Source: Euryodendron excelsum
Taxonomy: Eukaryota; Streptophyta; Magnoliopsida; Ericales; Pentaphylacaceae
Assembly (NCBI GenBank): GCA_033060915.1
Contig: CM065392.1
Location: 11,805,501-11,869,500, forward strand
Reading direction: 5' to 3'
Length of the DNA: 64,000 nt
Shown: positions 22,060 through 34,079 of the stretch, piece by piece
Numbering within the stretch: the stretch's first letter is position 1
Layout of the letters: every line of letters starts with the position of its first letter
Notes under the pieces: generated by a model
Databases searched by the model: none
The model's input: only the letters and a program-made list of their open reading frames with translations
Told to the model about the DNA's origin: nothing
Program-made: the position numbers and the translations under genes

Positions 22060-23263
22060 GGACCACAACCTTCTCTCCATCTTTCAACTTTGGGTGTTTA
22101 TTTTCAATTTATCAATTTACTTATTAGCTAGCAATCAGAATGCTGAAACTTGCGTATAGGGCAAAAGGAACCCTTCAGGAAAGGATAATGCTTTTCCATG
22201 TCTGATTGAGAAGGAAAGGGGCAGGGTTTTATCTTAGGATCAATCCCTAAGGCCGTGACAGCCAGCCTAATCCATCATTATTCTGCATTCAGGTGCAACT
22301 AAAAAGCCAGGTTAAACTCTTCACCCAAAGTCCTGTATCCTCCTCTAAGGGGACAAAACAGCAACCATTAAGGCAGGGAAGGGTTGCAAGATTACTGCCT
22401 AAGATGGGATAAGACAACACTGAATCAAAGCCTCAATCCCATGGAAAAGAGAAGAAAGAACGCTGACCAAACCATTGCCTGTTTAAAGCCAATCAAAGTG
22501 AACACCTGACAGACATTGTGGCAGAACACTTCTGCCTAAATTTTTTTTCTTCAAAATATCAGAGAGAGAGAGAGGTTCTCTTCTCCTTTTGTCGTTCTTC
22601 TCAATTATTAGTCTGATCTAGCCCTAAAATGTGGTTGACATTCTCTTTTACATTCTTTCCCTCTTCTTCATCCATATTCAAGACAAATCACTTCAGGATT
22701 TCCAATTTAGGAAGATTGAATGTTTAGTTTCTTGTGAGAAAATTATAATGATTTTCAAATTAATGTTGCATAAATTTGGGTTACTAAATTTGCCAAGAAT
22801 CTTGTGAAAAAATTACCCTAAATTGCACAATTTTCAAATTAAAACTGCATAAATACATAGCAATCCAGGTACAGTTGTGAAACAATAAAATATCAAAAGT
22901 AACAACGAGCTTTGATTTGTGAAAAATTAGTTCTAATAAAATAAAAAATTTTATTGTCGAAACTATAGAGCTTAATTTCTTTTATAAGTAAAACTGTAGA
23001 ACTTACCCGTTATGAACATGGCAGCCCATTTAATTATTTCGGAGTTTTGGGTTGATAGTAGATTTAAGTAGTTTTCTTGTTTGAAAAAAAAAAAAGCCTT
23101 TGTACCTATTATTCTCCAATCCTCTTTTTATTGGTCTATGTACTAAGATGGATTTCTCTTCGACAGTACTCCAGCTCACCCACTATCTGGCGAGAACTGG
23201 TGCGAGGGGATGCGATGCGCATCCATCTCACAAGAAGGTAAGGCCCGGTAAGAATATTATATT
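22060..23263. other. Intergenic region upstream of the F-box gene
   Basis: No coding signal. A GA tract is at 22561-22574. The stretch 22200-22540 is less AT-rich than its surroundings and could contain distal promoter or upstream exon sequence of the F-box gene, but no splice or initiation signal decides this. Confidence 0.4.
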
Positions 23264-24718
23264 TCGTGAGATAGTTCGGTCCATTTCCGGTGTGGCTGTT
23301 AGAGCATTGAGAGGACCTGATGAGTGCATAAAAGTGCAATATGAAGATTAAATTTCCAGGTTTACTTACTAGCCTATGAGAATAATTCGGGCCATTTAAT
23401 GATAGTTTTGTCACTTTATCATTATTTTATTAAATTTGAAATTTCAATTAATTTTCAATGACTTTTGTGATAGGAATAAAGTTAAGAAGAATTAGAACTC
23501 AAGCCTCAGCATATATAATAAAGAAGTAAAGCGGCCGAGGCTCAAGAGATGGGTTCCAGCTCGAGTAGCCAAGACCCAGCCCAAATTAGATGACCCAGAA
23601 TACATGAATAATCTGAATAAAGGAATGGAGTGATCTGCCACCAAGTTTAGAGGAGAGAATATTGGATTTGATTCAATCCCAAAATGGAAACATCTCTGAA
23701 CAGCCTACAATATTTTTATCATATCTCTCTCAGTACACATCGGATTGCAGTGATTCAAGCGGCCCCAGAAAGCTGACTTAATGGGCTACAATTGTTCCTG
23801 AAATAGTACATTCACTAGGTTAAAAATAGCCCACAATCTACACCTAAAAATAAAGAGCATATCCTATTCAGGATTTAGATTTGATTTAGGTATGGGAGGA
23901 TAGGGGGCTCTCAATAGAAGAGGGGAGGGGGATTTTTTTTTATCATTCATCAAGTCTTTCTGGAGAACAGTGGTTTATTTTTCTAGTATGAGGAACTAAA
24001 CCCTTTGGCTCGGATAGGGATGAAGTTAAACAAGTAAGGTATTTCAATCTATTTTGATCCATACAATTGTTCTTCAATGCTTACATGATTTTTATCTCCT
24101 ATTCATCAACTTTTATGAGTATTTTCTTTTCTTCTTGAATATTCATGGATTTGAATCCCTCCACGGGTTCAGTCATTTTTTTTCCCCATAGAAGGGTAAG
24201 AATCCATGAATATGTTCAAGCTAAGCTATTGATATTGCTGATTCAATTCTTCGCTGCGATATTGCAAGTAGACACATTGTCATCGTGGGATTTTGTTAAC
24301 AGGATTAATAACTTTGGGATTTTAATAAGGGTGAACAATAGTTAAAGGACATTCTTTTTAAATTATCACTGGTTTGTAGTTCTATATCTTCCAGTTGGGG
24401 ATTTGGGATGTGAACTCCCCAATTGAGATTGTTAATGGATTAAAAATTGATAGATTTACCTGCCTTGTGAGAGGAATTCCTGATGCTTTGCCACTCATAA
24501 ACTTGATATTTCTTTTCGTCATCTTCTCATCATTAGGTTATAACTCGTTTTTAAAAATCAGCTTCTTTCCTTTAGACAGCAAATATTTTTCTTTGTTCCA
24601 TTTGTGTTTTACTTCTTCCATCTTCCTGCGGAATGGACACCCCAAAGCTGTACTACAATTATCGTGTCCATCTCTGGGCGTAATCAGGACCTTTCCCTGG
24701 TACGAGAGGACAAGGAAG
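23264..24718 (+). other. Plastid 23S rRNA gene fragment in nuclear DNA, interrupted by an LTR
   Basis: Two pieces, 23264-23317 and 24687-24718, read in order as about 80 bp of the 3' part of chloroplast 23S rRNA, including 'gttagagcattgagaggacc' in the first and 'tttccctggtacgagaggac' in the second; GTACGAGAGGA is the universal sarcin-ricin loop. By eye about 4 of 54 and 3 of 32 bases differ from the plastid sequence as I remember it. The pieces are separated by a 1,369-bp solo LTR flanked by GGACC on both sides, so removing the LTR and one GGACC restores continuity. This is a nuclear plastid-DNA insertion, not a working rRNA gene. Confidence 0.75.
23318..24686 (+). mobile_element. Ty3/gypsy solo LTR inserted in the 23S fragment
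   Basis: Begins TGATGAGTGCATAAAAGTGC, ends 'ctgggcgtaatca', and is flanked by the five-base duplication GGACC (23313-23317 and 24687-24691). The 3' part has phrases typical of the end of Athila/Tat-type LTRs ('gaggaactaaaccctttgg' near 23990, 'gaatggacaccccaaagctg' near 24631). No internal region or second LTR is present, so it is a solo LTR left by recombination. It contains a chance frame at 24395-25105 that runs across the LTR end and the rRNA piece. Confidence 0.8.
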
Positions 24719-27700
24719 CTATATTATAATCCAATCCTTATCCAAACAGTAGATGAGATAATACCATATTTGAAAAATATAATCAAAATTCTAGAACAAA
24801 CACTGGAGAGGAAAGCATTACAGCTGAAAGCTATAGTTTCCTATTCTCTTCGGCCTCTGCTGTGTCCTGTCAAATTTTCCTTTCAGTCATACAACATGGC
24901 CTTACATATAATTGAAGTGAGAAATGCAAACTGCTCCTTCTTACCTTTCCCTTTACATTCACTTGAAACAACGATGCTTCTAACTGTTTTATTTTCCTGT
25001 ATTTCCCGTTCTTTCCCTTCCTACAAAGCAATAGAAACCCTCTCTATCCCTTCCTCTACTTTTCCCAACCTTACACTATTACATCCTACCAAAGAGAGAC
25101 TCTAGTTCGAATTTGGATACCACCACGTTGTCTATGCCAGTATGTTCAATATTTTTGAAACAAATGTTTCACAACGAATGCTTCTAATAGTTCAGGCTGA
25201 CATCACCAAATATCACTTGTTCATTGAACTTTTTTTCCCGTTGATGGAAAAACAAACATGCTGCTAGAGACGTCAAGCAATATCCATTGTTCCCAATTTC
25301 CTCTTCATAGTAAAGAAACAAAAGAGACCACTCAACTCATCTTCTCACTTCTTAATTGAAACCTTCTTTTTCTTTCTAAAATCTAAATCCACAAAATCTA
25401 ATACTATATATATTTTGCAATTGCATTAAAAAAAATTATGTCCTTAAGACACTGCAAAAAGAAGAATTTGATTGAGGACTCCTCTATGTTTCTCAGCCAA
25501 CATTTTGCTTTTAGTTTAAAAAGAGTGGCCACTAAATCAATCAGATGACTTTGCAGAGCCCAAAATGTCAACGTCCTTTTTAGAAATTAAAACTACAAAG
25601 ATAAGAGTAGCGCTATAGTGAACACCAATAAAAAAAAACCTAGTCCATTACAGGATTCAACAAATAGGAGTTCACTGATTTCAAACACTTCCCAAGCAAA
25701 GACAAAAGTCAAAAGCATGCATTCCAATCTACATCAAACACCACATTCTTAATTTCTTCCAACTAAAAAGACCTTTCAAGACATCCTATACTTCAATATA
25801 AAATTTCACTTCCCTTTAGACCCTCTAGTCTAGGCCTCTCTCCTTACCTGAGAAAGATCTAAGAAGCAAATCATCATCCGTTAACTTATTCCCTCTAGCT
25901 CCTTCACTAACTCAAAAAATGCTCAAATTTAAAGTATTCATTTTGGCTAACTCCTTAAAGAATTTAACATTGCCATCCCTTCAACAATTCACTTAACTCT
26001 GGATTTTTGGCTGCAAAATTTTTTCCTCCTAACAAAAATTGTCAATACAAACATCATCTCAATCTATCTCTCTGTCCTCCAAAAATATGGATTCAGCACC
26101 TGTCAAAATTGGGAAACCTGTTTTGCTCCACAATCTCAAAGGTATTTACATTGCTTGAAACTTTCAAGAACTAATGTTCCTCCTGGGCTGCTAATCATCA
26201 ACAAGTTCACTGTGAAGTAAATTCCTTCACATGGGTATTGTGAGACAACCACACATTTAACGAAAAGGACCCTACTTAGGAGGGATACAATCAACAACTG
26301 AAAATGATCGACCATTGCTCTTGGAATGAATTCTTGATGGCATTGGTTAGCAAAACCCCCCACAGATAGTCTAGCGAAGTTTTATCCAATGTATAGAAGC
26401 ATCCTGAAGATTAAACCAAGAGAAGAAACATCCCAAGTGTGACTTTTGAAGCCAGCAATAGAATTAACAAATTTCCAAAACCTATGAGACTCCAGGTAAT
26501 TCAACTACCATGCCATTCATTAGAAAACCTCATAGCAATTCAATGTACCCCAAGACACTCATCTTAATCCCGACCAATGTTACCTGGAACTCACATCGTT
26601 CAAGTACATGGAACATGATACACCACATGCTCTAAAATGGGGTCCAACAAGGGTAGACTTGTATAAATTAAACTATTAGAATTTAAGGTACTTCTAGAGC
26701 AATTTTCTTAAACAATTAGATAGTTAATAAAACATGGTCTATTTTTTTCAAAATTAATCATCTAAAAATAGATTTCTTGGAGCATTATGGCTGATAATTT
26801 TGTATATTATTCTGCCAAAACTCAATTATCCTTCGATTTCCATTCATTATATATGATTTTTCTTTTTCTTCGTTAGGTGACCCTTAAGGAAATAAATAGG
26901 AAAAAGAGGTAGGGAGTGCATTGGATCGCTAAATTCATGGTTTTGGAACGTAAGTATACAAATTTCGAAATGCCGTTTGAAAAATCGTAAACCGCTATGG
27001 TATTAGAGTATTCCGGTAACAAAGTCCCAATACAATCTTCACAGAAACATGTGCCAATAACAGGGCTCTATTGTGTCCGTTTCAACTATTGGAATTCCAT
27101 CGACTTCCAAATAAAAAAATTGAAATGAATTCAGCTCAGAGAGAGTATTCTTATTCATCTGGTGCCAACCTAAAGTCAATATGCCAACAATGAGTTTACG
27201 GAAGTCCAATAATATTTTAAGGAAAGACTTTATCAGAATTGAAATTGAAGTCTTCAAACATGAAACATAACCTAAATTCTTTACAATCTTAGGGGTTTCT
27301 AACAATTTGGTGATTCGAAACTATTTTACACAAAACATGAATTTCAATATAATGGATACAAAAACTAGGAAAAGCAGATTTAATTGCCTCTAAAGGACAA
27401 TATTTACAGTACATTATATCAGGATTGAAGTCTGAGGATAACATCATGTAAGTTAAGGTTGAATATAAGGTTGCATATTATAGATACACTATGACAAAAT
27501 TTCTACTGGTTCAGTTAAATAAAGTTGACTATTAGTTCTGCTAAAGCTATCCTACAGTAATTGGAGAATAAAAAATTTCAGCTTATGCACATGGAGCCAA
27601 GATAATAAGCAAACATTTAAAAACTAATGCATCTCATCTTTGATTTGCACTTCAGTCATACATAGGAAGGTAAAATCAAAGAAATGACAAAACAATACGT

Positions 27701-29597
27701 CTGTTGGTACTTTAAATACCATATTTTTTCTATGTAAATGAACCTTAAGTTGCACGGGGGATTTGAGACTTGAGTTCAGTATGTTTTCCTTCGGTGTGTA
27801 GATATCAATAACACAGGTTGTTTTGCAAGACATGACAACCTAAAACCAAAAGGCAAACCGTTTCAGAGAATAGCAGAAAAAACAACGGAAACAAAGTAAA
27901 ATTACTAACAAAACTTACCACATACTAGGCATCACCAAACTGGAAACATATCAATAACAAGGAGAATGATCACCCATCTAATGGAATTGAGCAATCCTAT
28001 CCTTCAAAATGAATATGTTCCTACTGCATCCCTCACTTCCTGCCCATTAGGTACCATTCTTCTAACATAATATATGAAAGCTTACTTCAAATATGCAAAT
28101 GCAGAAAAGTTGCACGATCTCTCAAATCCCCCATTTAATGCAGTTCTTGACTATAGGTGATCAAACTAGTGGCCTATCATCTTGTAACAGGTCTTATGAA
28201 GAGCATTCCTTCCTCCGTTGTGGTAGTTTCTACAACAAATCTGAGGCAACTACTTGGTTCTCCAAATTAACCTTATACTTCAGTTATTATTCACATTTTG
28301 AATGAGAAACATTTACAAAAAGCAATAGAATGGAGAGGCCTGTATGCGTGTGGACCAACTAAATATTAGGGCCAAAATTTGCATTCCCCTGTACAGTATG
28401 TAGACCTGCACTGCACCCCCAAAACCAGTTTTGAAACTAAATTGTGAAAATCTATCGAAAAGAAATCCAGGCCAATGGGGAACTGAATGCATTCTAGGGA
28501 CCATAGTGGAGATATTTAGATGGTGGAAAGTTTGGCACTTCTTAAAAGCTTGTGGAAGCTTCATCTTCAAGGCGAACCCCCAAATTGGTTGAAGGAACTT
28601 CTAAAATTGCTATAAATTGGCTTCCTAAAGCCACTATAGTGCCAAAATTGCTATAAATGGGCTTCCTAAAGCCACTCAATCCTCATTAGAGTCCTAACTT
28701 CAATCAATTCAATGATCATCAAAAGCTAACTTAATCTTTGCACAAATGGCCTATATATACCATAGAGGCCTTATCTAATAAGGAAATCAAATTCAAAAGT
28801 AGATAAAATTCCTATCCAATCTCAAATAAAATAAATCCTAACTAGCCTAAAATTCTTCTTTATTGATCTACATCGATGAGTGTTTTCCTTTTATGGCACT
28901 TAATTGGTTGATATTGCCCCTTGTGTAACACCTATGGAGAATAAGTTATCCGCTTGTAGCTTATTCAATGTTGTATCCCATTCAAATACAAAAAAGAAAG
29001 AAAGAGGGGTGAAAAATCCTTCCTGAAAGCCATGGGCCCTCAGCTGCACACATGATTTTTTTACTTCTTGTAAATCATAATAAGCTCACTGAGTTATGGA
29101 CCAAAAGCATACACAAGAACAAAGACTTTTTTTCATTTTCAAAGGATCTAGGCCAAGCAAAAATGGGTTGCAGTTACACCAAAACTCAAAATTAAAAGGA
29201 TAGATGGAAACAGATAAATAATATCCAAAATTCCAAATTTACAAAAAGCATATATTACATAACTCAAATGCATAGACAGAATTCCACTCTATCAATATTC
29301 CAATGTCGTGATGGCAGGATCTAATTTTATTAGCCAAAATGCTTTCAAAGTCAGCCTTCTGATGCAAATAAGGAGGTGAAAATTGGTATACACAGTATTG
29401 GGAACTGTTGACCAATATTTAATGGGTTCTTTGCAGTTCAACAGTCATCATTTCCAATTAATCGATGGTCATTTAGATCAACTTGTTTGAAAGCTGGAAT
29501 ATTTTGTTCTTAACATACACAAGGTTCTATCGAAACAGAATGAGGCTAACCATGATATTATCAAGAAACAACAATAATATACAAAAGCTAACCTTAA
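24719..29597. other. Long intergenic region without a supported gene
   Basis: AT-rich and non-coding on both strands; no frame above 90 codons has a recognisable domain (the tail of the 24395 frame crosses into it). One 41-bp tandem duplication is listed separately. There are no tRNA-like boxes. Some stretches, such as 26100-26640, are less AT-rich and might be old decayed exons, but no protein match could be read. Confidence 0.5.
28603..28676. repeat. 41-bp tandem duplication
   Basis: The phrase 'aaaattgctataaattggct' plus 'tcctaaagccact' starts at 28603 and again at 28644 with one substitution/insertion. Two copies only, in non-coding DNA. Confidence 0.8.
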
Positions 29598-30415
29598 GGT
29601 CGAGTTGAGGACAACATTAGCAAGCCAGGATATTGCCACAGTTGAGGATCCAACCAGAATTGGAACCTGAGTGTTTCCATGCTGACATCCCGTCCGATAA
29701 ACCTCTCATCATATGTCCACCGCTGTTCTACTCTATCACCTAAAAAATATATGCTATTACATTTGCAATTGAAAATATCGGATGAAGAAATAGAAACAGA
29801 GAAGTTGTCACCAACAAAAAATTCCCTATTACCCAAGTCCTCTAGCTCCATCCAATCCCTTATATTCGAATCAATTCAAACTGCATCAACTCAACGAAAT
29901 ACCCAGGAGGACTATCATAGTGATAAACCATCAAAAGATTCGTTGATTATTCCACCAAATATAATTGCTCCCAAGCCCATTGATGTGGTGGTGAAGTGAT
30001 ATATAGCACCTTTGGAGGGGGCATCAACTTCAACAACCACAACAGTTCCATGTCACTAAGGGCAAAAAACTGACCCTTAATGAACACAACACATACGAAT
30101 CTATAATTGGAAGTCTTCAACACTAACGCAAGAACTGTTTCTTGGCCCTGAAAAAGACAAATGCTTGAACATGTTTCATAACAAGAAACTCTTCTTCAAT
30201 TGTATATGATTCATTCGAAGACTTAATCATAATGCCTTTCTCAATGAACTGATACCATTATCTAACAAACTGGATATTAAATACGGGTTGTGCTGGGAAA
30301 TTGATACAAGCCAGAGTAAAAAGGGGTTCAAAAGGTGTATTTCAAAATCACTACCTACAGTTACAAGCCATCCATGAGGTGACCCCCAACACTGCCTACC
30401 ACAAGCCTCAGTAAA
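29598..30415 (-). pseudogene. Broken F-box/DUF295 paralogue
   Basis: On the minus strand this matches the DUF295 half of the gene at 20368-21432. The C-terminal piece (29598-29851) contains 'SSDIFNCKCNSIYFLGD', parallel to 'SSDIVGCKRNNIHFAED' in the intact gene. Upstream are remnants of 'CWGSPHGWLVTVG' (about 30361-30395), 'HLLNPF', 'ALSDMELLWLL' and 'LLMVYHYDSPPGY' in changing frames with stops. The last residues differ from the intact paralogue ('FWLDPQLWQYPGLLML'). No F-box is recognisable beyond about 30420, so the N-terminal part is lost or replaced. Same strand and about 9 kb spacing suggest a local duplication followed by decay. Confidence 0.85.
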
Positions 30416-31663
30416 TTAACAACCCCTTATGCTGCCATCCATTGGTTCTATACTCCTTTGAATAATATGCTTACCGAATTCACTGCATCTGCCCATTTCT
30501 TCTTCCACTTTCTTCTTCCACTGTCGATCTTCCAATTCATTCCCTGAGGAACCCTATGTATTCTAAAACTAGATGGGAAATATCTTGTCTGGTAAAGAAA
30601 ATAAAATAAAAGCTTGAACACTTATTCCAGAAAATTCCGACACTCCACCTTTTCCAGTTACGTGAGGTCTCTCCATACCCCAATGATCCTACCCCTTTTG
30701 AGCTGTTTCATATGTTTCCCACCCACTGAACTCTCCACTAGCCAACCCGAAAACTAAAAATCCAACTTCCTAAATTTCTCAGTAAGGTTCTTATTCAATC
30801 AGCTTGACAGCATTTGACTCTATCAGAGGAGCAAGATGAACAACAACAACAAGTACAAGAGACCATTACATTCCCACTCCATATGAGCAAAGTATTACTG
30901 TTGCAAGTTGTTTTATTTTGCAGAAAAACTTAGTTAGAGCTTTAGTTCATACAACAATCTATTCATTTGAGATTCGACATCATATTTTCCTTGAACCAAA
31001 ACTTAAGAGCACACATAAAAAGAAAACAGAGAAAGCATCCCAGCAATATCTCGCATAATCAACAAGCAAATTTCCATACATAGATTTCATTCATACTAAA
31101 CCTTTTCAACTCATATTATTTGAAAAACAAAAAAATTCCATCACAATATATAGTGTTCCCAGAACTTCATCAATTGCATATGATCTCAAATGGGTTTCCC
31201 TATATTCCAGAAATTTCTAGTGCTAAAAGATTCTATTTCCCAAATACTAATGACTTTTTCAGTATCAAACCCAAAACTTTATAATTTACGACATGAATTT
31301 TCACTGATTATTTACAAGCATGATGTAGATTTGCCCCTTTTGTTGCGACATCGCATATCGCTACACTCTCTGTGACTATTCTACAGATAATCAAAATATG
31401 TAGAGCAAATATACATGAAAAGGAGATTTTGAAGTAGTACCTGAACTGGTCAATGGTGGGTGGAGAAGCAACGAGGGTCTGGTACGTGTTGCTTTCGCAG
31501 ACTTGTCCAACACTCCTCGACGGCCAGCTGAAATGCTGGTTATACATAACACGCACCAAACTCGTTTGGACGCAATTTTTAATAGGTGTTTCTATCGGAA
31601 AAAATCTAGGTGGTATAGATGGTACTCCGTCCCGTGGAATGATAGACACATGACGCGTCCATA
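30416..31663. other. Intergenic region beyond the F-box pseudogene
   Basis: No gene supported. A GC-richer piece at 31440-31655 reads open in both directions and, on the minus strand, ends in a donor-like CAG|GTACTA at about 31436-31444; it might be a 5' leader exon once used by the neighbouring F-box copy. No domain is visible. Confidence 0.35.
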
Positions 31664-32690
31664 AATTACTAACTTAAATTTTTGAGAAAGACTTTAAAAA
31701 AAATAGGAAAAAATAGTAAATTTCACTTATCGCCTCTGCACTTTGATCACAATTTTACTTTAATCTCTCTACTTTTAATTATTTCACTTTATCCCTCAGT
31801 CTTTTAGTTAAATAGCAATGTGGTCCCTTCGTCAAATTTCTATTAATAAAGGTGACGAAAAACCTTTTTATTATTTTTTTCTTTTAAAAAAATAAAAAAC
31901 AGTATTTGTTTATTATTTTTTATTTTTAATTGTTAACAAAATTCAAAACATAAAACAAAAAATATTAAAATGGGTGTTTTTTTTGTTTTCAAAACATTAT
32001 TTTGGTACTATTAACATAAAAGTAACCTATAAATGTATTGAAAAAAAAAAAAAAAAAATCATTTTAGTGTTTTTTATTTTCTTTTTCAAATTTTGTAAAC
32101 AACTAAAAACAAAAAAAATATTAAACGAACATTACTTTTTATTTTTAAAAATAAAAAATAAAAAATAAAAACAAAAACAAAAACGTTACCAAAAGTAATA
32201 TTTTTTTAATATTTTTTTGTTTTTAGTTGTTTACAAAATTCAAAAAAGAAAACGAAAAACACTAAAATGGGTTTTTTTTATGTTTTTAATATATTTGTAG
32301 GTTACTTTTATACTAATAGTACCAAAAAAATATTTTAAAAATAAAAAAACACCCATTTTAGTGTTTTTTGTTTCATTTTTTGAATTTTGTTAATTACTAA
32401 AAATAAAAAATAGTATTTTTTATTTTTTAAAAAAAATAAATAAAAAAAGAGTTTTTCATCACTTTTGTTAACGGAAATTTGACGAATGGACCACATTGCT
32501 ACTTAATTGAAAATGTAAGGGGCAAAGTAAGATAATTAAAAATAGAGGGAACAAAGTAGAATTGTAGTCAAAATACAGGGCTGATAAGTGAAATTTACCC
32601 AAAAAAAATCACATGACAAAATTTTATAGGACGTTATGTTGAAGGCCTTTTCACTATATCAAAAATTTAAGTTAGTGGTGTATATACTTG
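31664..32690. mobile_element. Outer MITE split by a foldback element
   Basis: Inverted copies of 'actaacttaaatttttgag' are found at about 31670-31690 (plus) and 32665-32685 (as 'atcaaaaatttaagttagt'). They flank the foldback element and extend a little on either side ('gacacatgacgcgtcc' versus reversed 'tacaaatgacaagtat'). This suggests a short MITE of some 140 bp interrupted by the 31714-32600 insertion. Superfamily unknown. Confidence 0.45.
31714..32600. mobile_element. Near-palindromic 0.9-kb foldback element
   Basis: The left end reads 'agtaaatttcacttatcgcc' and the right end, reversed, 'gggtaaatttcacttatcag'. The arms stay complementary almost to the centre near 32160: 'caatgtggtcccttcgtcaa' pairs with 'acgaatggaccacattgct', and 'ggtactattaacataaaagt' pairs with 'acttttatactaatagtacc'. 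The middle is extremely A/T-rich with homopolymer runs. There is no coding capacity. Terminal text of the form GGGTAAATTTCACTT is common in plant MULE-like foldback MITEs; flanking A-runs make the target duplication unreadable. A transcript would fold into a long hairpin. Confidence 0.75.
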
Positions 32691-32857
32691 TCATTTGTAC
32701 TCAATACTATCCAATCACTAGACGATTTTTTTATTTTATCTATTATTATAAAAATGAGACTTATCACACGATTTTTCCTCCTACCGTCCAAAAGTGAAAT
32801 TACCTATTTGTCCTCACCAATTGTCTAACTTAGCATAGTCTTTCATGCGATTCTAAG

Positions 32858-34046
32858 TAAAGGTATAATGTGGGTCGGGTCAGCTTGGCACAGCACACCA
32901 TGTCATTAGTATAGCACGGTCGACCAAGTGGATCAGGCTGGGTTTAGTATTCAAAAGCATGGGCACGGCACGGACACATTTAAGGCACGAGTCTGGTATA
33001 AGACACGACATAAGCACGGTACAAGCAAGAGCACTGGCACCAGCACTAGCACTAACATTAATACTAACACTAACACTAAAACTGCTATTTTTTTTTAATT
33101 GTATCTCTAAATGTCAAAATTACCTCCAACAGTTATATAACAGCTAGTTTAAAGGATAAATGTATATTTTTATTAAAAATGTCAAAATTACCCCTCTCGA
33201 CAACTACATAACGGATAGTTTTAAAGATAATTTTATAAATTGACTTATTCAATTTTTTTTATAAATACTCACTCTCACTTCATTTTTTCTTACAAAATTA
33301 TTCACTCTCTCCACAATTTATACAATTTCTCTCTCTACAATCACAAACTACTCACTTTCTTTTTATATTGTTTATACTTAACCACTTTTTTTACAGTCTT
33401 GATGCAAGTCAATCAATTTATAAATTCGGTTGAAATATTAGTATTATATTTATATTATTATTATTATTTTATTCAAATTTTATTGTTGATATATTAATTG
33501 TATTATATTTATATTATTATTATTTTATTCAAAATTTATTTTTAATTACATTATTTCATTTTATTATAAATATAGACCCTGTGAATTTTAATTTTGAGAA
33601 TTTAGATATTGATGATTTGATAGAGGTTCAACTACACCGTCAAGTACACCTTCTACGACAACCAACCAATTCGATAAAGGTAGAGAAAAAATAGTACACA
33701 CATCTACTGTATGAAAGTATTATACCATCATAAATTAAAGTTTGTAAATAGAAGTATTATACCACGCACAATTTATTTAATATTTGTAAATAGATTCCAT
33801 CATAAATAAAATTTTATTTCATTTATTTTGTTAAAGTTTTAAATATATATGAGTTTAATATTAATAAAAAAAATTTTAACATAAAGACAAGTACGAATAC
33901 GGCCCAAGCACAAGCACAAACTGTGTCGTGCCCATAAGCTGTACCAGGCCTAACATTTTTTTTCATAAACATGACACGAAGCATGCTTGGCATGCCGCTA
34001 CGTGGCGTGCCTCGCCGGTACGGACCGGCTCACTTTTACGCCTCTA
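32858..34046. mobile_element. Non-autonomous hAT element with 8-bp target duplication
   Basis: The left end is TAAAGGTATAATGTGGGTCG and the right end, reversed, TAGAGGCGTAAAAGTGAGCC: imperfect terminal inverted repeats of hAT style. The element is flanked by ATTCTAAG (32850-32857) and ATTCTGAG (34047-34054), an eight-base duplication with one mismatch, diagnostic of hAT insertions. Subterminal regions are rich in 'GGCACGGCAC' and 'agcactagcac' words, likely transposase-binding repeats. Inside is a TATA-like 'ttataaatac' at 33259-33268 and a short stretch reading N-F-E-N-L-D-I-D-D-L-I near 33585, possibly the start of a lost transposase gene. No BED or dimerisation domain is present, so it is a deletion derivative. 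Confidence 0.85.
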
Positions 34047-34079
34047 ATTCTGAGTTACCGACTTATTTTTTCATATTAT

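Noticed and set aside
24395..25105. 236-codon plus-strand frame
   Set aside because: It runs across the end of a solo LTR, the plastid 23S piece and plain intergenic DNA; part of the 'protein' is translated rRNA. No domain.
31308..31649. 113-codon minus-strand frame
   Set aside because: Overlaps an opposite open frame of similar length and has no domain; perhaps a decayed leader exon.
33240..33497. 85-codon tyrosine/isoleucine-rich frame in the hAT element
   Set aside because: AT-rich low-complexity translation; no transposase motif.
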